Shown piece after piece: positions 59,101 through 64,000 of a stretch of DNA of 64,000 nucleotides; positions within the stretch are counted from its first letter, which is position 1; every line of letters starts with the position of its first letter. The notes beneath the pieces were generated by a model. That model had not been told where the DNA came from. It was given only the letters and a program-made list of their open reading frames with translations, and made no database searches. The position numbers were made by a program, and so were the translations under genes. The stretch covers positions 2,790,001 through 2,854,000 of the forward strand of contig NW_027288732.1 in assembly GCF_037038585.1 (NCBI RefSeq). Direction: 5' to 3'. This DNA comes from Patagioenas fasciata (Eukaryota > Chordata > Aves > Columbiformes > Columbidae).

Positions 59101-59488
59101 CTCCCCAGCGCTGCTGGGCCAAAGCAGCCCAGGTCCCTCAGCATCCCACACCATGTGCACAAGGTGCTGAACCTGCCTTGGCAGAGCCCTGCACTCTCCA
59201 GTTCCTCCCTGCTTCTCCAAACTGGGAAGCCGCACACTGGCACAGCCCCGTGTGTGTGGTCACACCAGTGCTGAACCGAATGGGATGAGAACTCCAGGTG
59301 TCTGGGTCCCCACGCTCCTCCTCATGCAGCCCCGTGTGCAGCTGCCTTGTTCATGGTGAGCGTGCACCACGGGCTTGTGTGGGGACCTTGGAGTGCCCAG
59401 GCCCTTCTCCTCAGGGTCACTGCTCAGCGTGTCAGGTCCTGCTCTGTCCTGATTGATGGGGTTATTGTCCCACCCTGATACAGCACTG
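55190..59488. repeat. Inverted duplication, right arm
   Basis: Mirror image of 42,241-46,840. The outer end is at about 59,488, where 'tgtcccaccctgatacagca' matches the complement of the left arm start. The inner end is at or just inside the OR stop codon. The two arms are separated by about 8.3 kb that is not itself mirrored. Confidence 0.9.
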
Positions 59489-59929
59489 GTCACTTCTCTT
59501 TGTACAACTTAAGAGCTTTCTGTTGGGCAAATACCAGATATTCACAAGGTCTGGACTCTCCCTGGACTGAAGCTCCATTTGCTCAGCTGTTAATGTTTTC
59601 ATGCAGATGGTTTATCCTGATAGGGGTTTCTCTCCCAAGATAACAGGATAAGGAGTTACAGGACACTACAAATTCCATCTCCTGGAGAAACTCTGGGGTC
59701 TTGGGGGTCTGCTACTCATAATGTCAGAGGTTTGGACTCACAGGGGTAGATTCCGTTCTTGTGAGAGAACAGCAGGAATGCATGAAATTCAGCCTGGGGA
59801 CAGACAATGTCAGCTGAAGGTTGAGGAGTCAGCATGAGAGGGCAGAACAACATGGGCGGTGTTGTGGTCACTGGACATCAGCTACTGACTCAGTGATGAG
59901 GAAGAGGAATTAGATGAGGCCTCCTTCAG
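59489..59929. other. No gene seen
   Basis: Unique flank of the right arm; no feature recognised. Confidence 0.4.
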
Positions 59930-60262
59930 ATAAATGAAAGAAGCCTCATGTTTCCAGGGCCATGTCCTTCTGGCAGACCTGAGATATCCCAATATCTGCA
60001 AGGTACCAGCCATCCAGGAGGGGTTGGAGCTCATTGACAACATCTTCCTGACACGGGTGACTGAGGAGTCAGTGGGGTGAGGTGCCCTGTGGGACTTCAC
60101 ACTTACAAACCAGAAAGAGTTGGTCAGGATGGAACAGTCAGGGATGGGAAAGTGGAGCTGAGGCTCCTGGGAGATGATGACAAGGCAAAGAGCAGGATTT
60201 CAGGAGAGCAAGCTTTGGCCTGCTGAGGGACCTGCTTGGGTCCTATGGGATATGACCTTGGT
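59930..60262 (+). mobile_element. CR1 LINE fragment (endonuclease C-terminal region)
   Basis: Decayed CR1 ORF2: 'acatcttcctgacacgggtgac', 'cttacaaaccagaaagagttgg', 'caggatttcaggagagcaagctttggcctgctgagggacctgcttgg'. It is broken by deletions and stops. Confidence 0.7.
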
Positions 60263-60264
60263 GT

Positions 60265-60545
60265 CTGCAGTGCTTTTCTCTCACATCTCCTCCCTCCTCT
60301 CTCCCACCTGCTGTTGTGCAGTGTTTTTTACCCTTTCTCAAATACAATATCACAGGGGTGCTGCCAGCATCACTGAGTGGCTCAGATTTGGCAGGAGTGG
60401 GTCCATTTTGGAGCAGCTGAAATTGGCTCTGTCTGACGTTGGTCCAACTCCTGTTGTCTTCTCAGAGAGGTGACAACAGTAGCACAGCCACACCCACCCC
60501 CCGTTCCAAGACTTTGCCATAAACCCAGCACAGGGTGACAGTGCG
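60265..60545 (+). repeat. Dispersed avian repeat, class undetermined
   Basis: The stretch from 'gtgcttttctctcacatctcctc' to 'ccataaacccagcacagg' looks like a known dispersed avian repeat (poly-pyrimidine start, 'ggtgctgccagcatcactgagtggctc', 'gggtccattttggagcagctg'). I cannot assign its class. It separates two CR1 pieces. Confidence 0.45.
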
Positions 60546-60639
60546 TTGGATGTTACAAAATAATTGATCGTGAAGAAGAAATTGTAAAGATCTTCTTTCA
60601 GCAACGCATGAAAGTCTTCAGTCAATGAGCAGGTTCCTA

Positions 60640-61450
60640 TGGGGCACTGTAATTGCCGTGACAGTCACTGGCGAGGCAAATCTGCAGGTGCCAACAGTCC
60701 AAAGGATCTTGGGCGAAATGATTAAGAGAGCTACCTGATGGGCCATCAAGGGTGATGCTCACCTGGATCTGGTACCAACGAAGAAGGAAGAGATGGTGAG
60801 GGATGTGAACATGAGTGTCCACCTTGGCTGTTGTGACCAGGACACAGTGGGGTCCCAGGCACCACAGGGGAGGGAGGAAGGACAGCAGCAGAGCACAGGC
60901 TGGTGGGCTCCAGAGGAGAAGGCTTTGACATACTGGGGGATGGCAGGTAGAGGTGGTGATGTGGTAAAGTCATTGTGGGTGAAGGAGCTCAGGAAATCTG
61001 ATCAGCCTTATAGGACAGGCTGCTCCAAGCACAAGAATGATCCCTCCGAGTACCCATAAAAAGAAGCATTTATCTTGTGAGGCTGATCCTTTGAAATGAT
61101 GGAGCTGCAGAGCAAAAAGGCAGCACACAGGAGGTGGAAGCAGGGGAAGCTGCAAAGGAGGAATTTAGAAACCTTGTCCACGGATGCAGAGATGATTCCA
61201 AAGTTGCCCTGGACTTGATACCTAAAGGGGAGGCTGAGGGCAGCAAGATGAGCTGATACAGCTTCCTTACAAAAAAAAAAAGGAATAGACAGGGAGAACA
61301 TGGGCTTGCTGCTGAACTTTATAGGGGCAGAATCAGACAGGACTGAGGTTCTTCATGGCTTCTTTGCCTCCATCTTCACCAGCAAGGTCTCCTGGGACTT
61401 TGTTCCTGAAGACAGGAGTCTGGAGAACACCCAGCAGTGGATGGGGCTCA
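60640..61450 (+). mobile_element. CR1 LINE fragment (EN-RT linker region)
   Basis: Old plus-strand CR1: 'gatgtgaacatgagtgtccaccttggctg', 'gcaaaaaggcagcacacaggaggtggaagcagggg', 'gagaacatgggcttgctgctgaac' and 'cttctttgcctccatcttcaccagcaagg'. Multiple stops and indels. Confidence 0.75.
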
Positions 61451-61479
61451 AGTCAGGGGTGACCTGAGCAAACTCAGAC

Positions 61480-61570
61480 ACCATTACAGAACAGGAGATG
61501 GGTCACTTGAACAGCTCCCTGAACACAAGTATCACTGTGCTGTGGCATCTGAGATTCCCAGGAACACCCA
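61480..61570 (+). repeat. Protein-like segment, copy 1
   Basis: Encodes HHYRTGDGSLEQLPEHKYH followed by a stretch ending SEIPRNT. A second copy lies inverted at 63,445-63,535. The two agree better as protein than as random DNA, so they may be decayed exons of one family. I do not recognise the family. Confidence 0.4.
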
Positions 61571-61639
61571 CCTCTTGGTACAGAGAAGTGTGTCTCCTCT
61601 TGAGGTGTCCTGGCCTGTCTCCTCGGTCAAGTGATCCTT

Positions 61640-62200
61640 TACGCACCCACTTCTCTGACACATTCAGTCGTTCTCAGGAGGTTCTCTAGATCAATATTCA
61701 TTGGAGATTGTTGATACCAGCTGTTGTGGAAATAAGGGTTTTGGAAGGGTGATGGAAATATTAGAGATTTGGTTTTATTACTCTTTATTATGGAAATGCT
61801 CACTGTTTGGCTACAATTCTGAAATCTCTGAAATCATCCACACCAGACTTGAAGCCTTTAGGAAAGTGCTGCAGAGAGCATTGTCTTCTAAGGGCGTTTT
61901 GGATGTTACTGAGCCCTCTGCTGCCACGATCCTGAACTGCAGGTACTGAAAGAATGAACAAACCTGTAATGAACTGAAGGGCAGAAACAAACCCCAAGTT
62001 TCTGAGGGTGTTTGAGACCCCACGAAGGGCCAGTGCTGACACAAGCAGTCCCTGTCCCTGGAGGCTGCTCAAGGAAAAACCTGGAGACAATGGTCATAGG
62101 TGGTAAAGGCGATGTGGAGGTGGCTCTGGTGCCACGTCAGCCCTTGACATTTGTTCATCATCAGAATGGCCAAGCCCTGACCCCAGGACCAGACAAAGGA
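61640..62200 (+). repeat. Degenerate copy of the OR-arm upstream module
   Basis: 'ctcaggaggttctctagatcaatattca' (61,674) parallels 'cttcaggagaccctctggatcaatgtcca' (51,048). Later 'gaaatctctgaaatcatcca' parallels 'gaaatctttgaaatcttcat', and 'ggtggctctggtgcca' parallels 58,398. No OR gene is attached. Confidence 0.55.
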
Positions 62201-63444
62201 GACCCTTTCAGTCAAAGGTTTCTCAGGCTCTGCCTGTGGTCACTGTGAGTGTTTTGTGTTTTGGGGGTGGGTTTGGTGCCAAGTGCTGTTGCTTTAACCA
62301 CAAAGCTCTGGTTTTCTGAGGACTTGGCAACCTGTGAGGTCCCCCAAACCCATTCAACTTCTTTCATACACCTCGCAATGGTCACCAATCACCTGAGCTG
62401 TCCCAGTCCCACACTTGCTTGAATCCTCTATTTGGATCCATACCCATCACTCCAGGAGGTCCATGCATCCACCAGGTTCATGGAAGAGTCCTGAGGTCCA
62501 TCTAAGTGTGGGCAGTGTAAGAGAGGAGCAGAGCAGGGTCAGCTCCGGGGCCATGACTGAGCACAGCCACCCCAGCAGCAGCCATTCCCCATCTCCCAGG
62601 CACAGCCAAGCCCACAGCATGCAAATGGCACTGCCATATATCCTTAGTCAAAGAAAGCCTGCCTTCTTTCCAAAATCAACAACAATCTTTCTACTATTCC
62701 TCTTTGACCCCCAGATATCAGCCGCATTCCACTTGTGGCTCAGACATGGTTGTAAGGATTTGCTGAAGTCATCAACCGTCACCCTTTTCTACCCCACATC
62801 TCCTGACCCTCTCCCACACCACACATGGCCAGTCACTGCTGCTCAGGGCCTCGCGCTCTACAGAAGAGGCCTTGAGCTTCTTGGCTCTTCCTGGTGCTTG
62901 TTATAATCTTCCTCACTCCCACCAGATCTCACGGTGAGATTTCTTGTTCATGACAGGGCCTTTGTAACCAACTCTTATGAAATGGTTGTCCTTCTGTGAT
63001 CATCTGTGCAGAAGAAGTGATCACAGAAAAGCACCAAATATGTCAAATCTGATGCCGAGTGAAGTGCAATAAAACCCTTTTGAGCCAGCCCCATAGCTGT
63101 GTCTTTCCAGCAAGGAGTTTCTCCTGAGAAAGGGAACCAACCCCTGCCACTCTCTGCCGAGGCACATGAGCAGCGTCCATGCACCTGGGGACACAAAGGG
63201 TGACTTTTGCAAGATCACCCTCTATCTGGACCATTTAGATATGTACCTGTGGATGGGGTATCAAACCTTATAGTACAGCAAAGACTGGAGTTCTGAGCTC
63301 CCTTCAACTCCCTGTGTGACAGTCTGTAAAATTAATTAACCCAGTGAAAAAGTTGGTTTTGATTCTCTTCACAGCCTGAAGCACCACATGGCTCAGGAGA
63401 CAATCCAGGATACCCAACCAGCACTCACATGCTCTGCACTTAAA
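62201..63444. other. No gene seen; possible further decayed module
   Basis: No gene. 63,020-63,200 contains 'tctgatgccgagtgaagtgcaataaaaccc..gagcc' that weakly resembles the module near 51,493, but too decayed to claim. Confidence 0.35.
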
Positions 63445-63690
63445 GTTCAGGTGTTCCCGGGAATCTCAGCAGACACGTCACGCTGATATCTGGGTTCAAG
63501 GAGCTGGTCAAGAACCTCGTCTGCATTTCTGTAATGATGGCTTTGCTGCCTGACTGATGTGCGGACTCTGTACATGGATGCTGACACCTCTTGAACAACC
63601 TGCTCTGAAAGGATGAACAAGGTGGTGTTTTCTTTCTGGAAGGGTATTAGGACAGCAAACAAGAGGAAGCTGGATTAGAGGAAATGAAAA
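63445..63690 (-). pseudogene. Protein-like segment, copy 2 (possible exon)
   Basis: Minus-strand frame with HHYRNADEVLDQLLEPRYQ and SAEIPGNT, similar to copy 1 at 61,480. Acceptor-like sites ('acccttccag', 'catcctttcag') precede it on the minus strand, and a TGA follows shortly after NT. It may be one exon of an unrecognised gene or a transposon fragment. Confidence 0.35.
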
Positions 63691-63813
63691 AGGATACAAA
63701 GGTTGTGATCAGGGTTGTTCATGGTTACTTGTAAAACAGCCTTGTGCCTCATGTGAATTATTTCTGTGATCAGAGGTAACCTGAGAACTTTCTCCAAATC
63801 AGAAACATGAATG

Positions 63814-63996
63814 GGAAGGAAGGAAGGAAGGAAGGAAGGAAGGAAGGAAGGAAGGAAGGAAGGAAGGAAGGAAGGAAGGAAGGAAGGAAGGAAGGAAGGA
63901 AGGAAGGAAGGAAGGAAGGAAGGAAGGAAGGAAGGAAGGAAGGAAGGAAGGAAGGAAGGAAGGAAGGAAGGAAGGAAGGAAGGAAGGAAGGAAGGA
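63814..63996. repeat. (GGAA)n microsatellite
   Basis: About 46 nearly perfect tetranucleotide units to the end of the window. ETS-family factors bind GGAA, and long GGAA arrays can act as ETS-responsive elements; no such role is shown here. Confidence 0.97.
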
Positions 63997-64000
63997 CAGC

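Overview
The window is vertebrate, almost certainly avian. It is crowded with CR1 LINE fragments, including the typical CR1 3' end with its octamer-like 'ATTCTATGATTCTATGA' tail. It also carries an ERV-L-like provirus, two intact intronless olfactory receptors of the OR14-like type that is expanded in birds, and a GC-rich multi-exon SRCR receptor gene with short introns of the kind found on bird microchromosomes. Nothing prokaryotic is present. No species name can be supported from sequence alone.

Layout. 1-9,714 is the right-hand end of a satellite array of about eleven 885-886 bp monomers with traces of higher-order duplication. 9,715-11,570 is a CpG-rich unique segment of unknown role. 11,571-about 15,290 is the 5' part of a broken ERV-L-like provirus: LTR, Lys-type primer site, gag, protease and the first part of RT. 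It is truncated on the 3' side with no second LTR. About 15,278-18,681 is a plus-strand gene for a short SUN-domain protein. Its first membrane exon abuts the provirus and lies in frame with the RT reading frame. Its expected last exon is not found. 19,155-20,765 holds two related decamer minisatellites.

20.8-26.0 kb has no recognisable gene. It holds a candidate regulatory block (RFX X-box plus four CCAATCA boxes), a probable solo LTR, a 5S rRNA-like sequence and small tandem repeats. 26,011-39,226 is a group B scavenger-receptor (CD163/WC1-like) gene on the plus strand. It has a signal-peptide exon, eleven SRCR exons, a stalk exon, a transmembrane exon and four cytoplasmic-tail exons. All are phase-1 compatible and sum to exactly 1,385 codons including the stop. 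The second SRCR exon has an in-frame TAG.

39,870-42,235 is a minus-strand CR1 copy that keeps the usually lost 5' part (ORF1 and endonuclease). 42,241-about 46,840 and about 55,190-59,488 are the two arms of a large inverted duplication, each ending in an OR14-like gene. The spacer and the right flank contain further CR1 pieces, a 178-bp hAT-type MITE nested in CR1 with an 8-bp target duplication, and decayed copies of the upstream module of the OR unit. The window ends inside a long (GGAA)n microsatellite.

Functionally the region has three protein themes. One is a nuclear-envelope SUN protein, possibly truncated. One is a type I immune scavenger receptor whose extracellular part grew by duplicating a two-exon cassette. 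The third is a pair of OR14-like chemoreceptors made by inverted duplication. Everything else supportable is repeat-derived.
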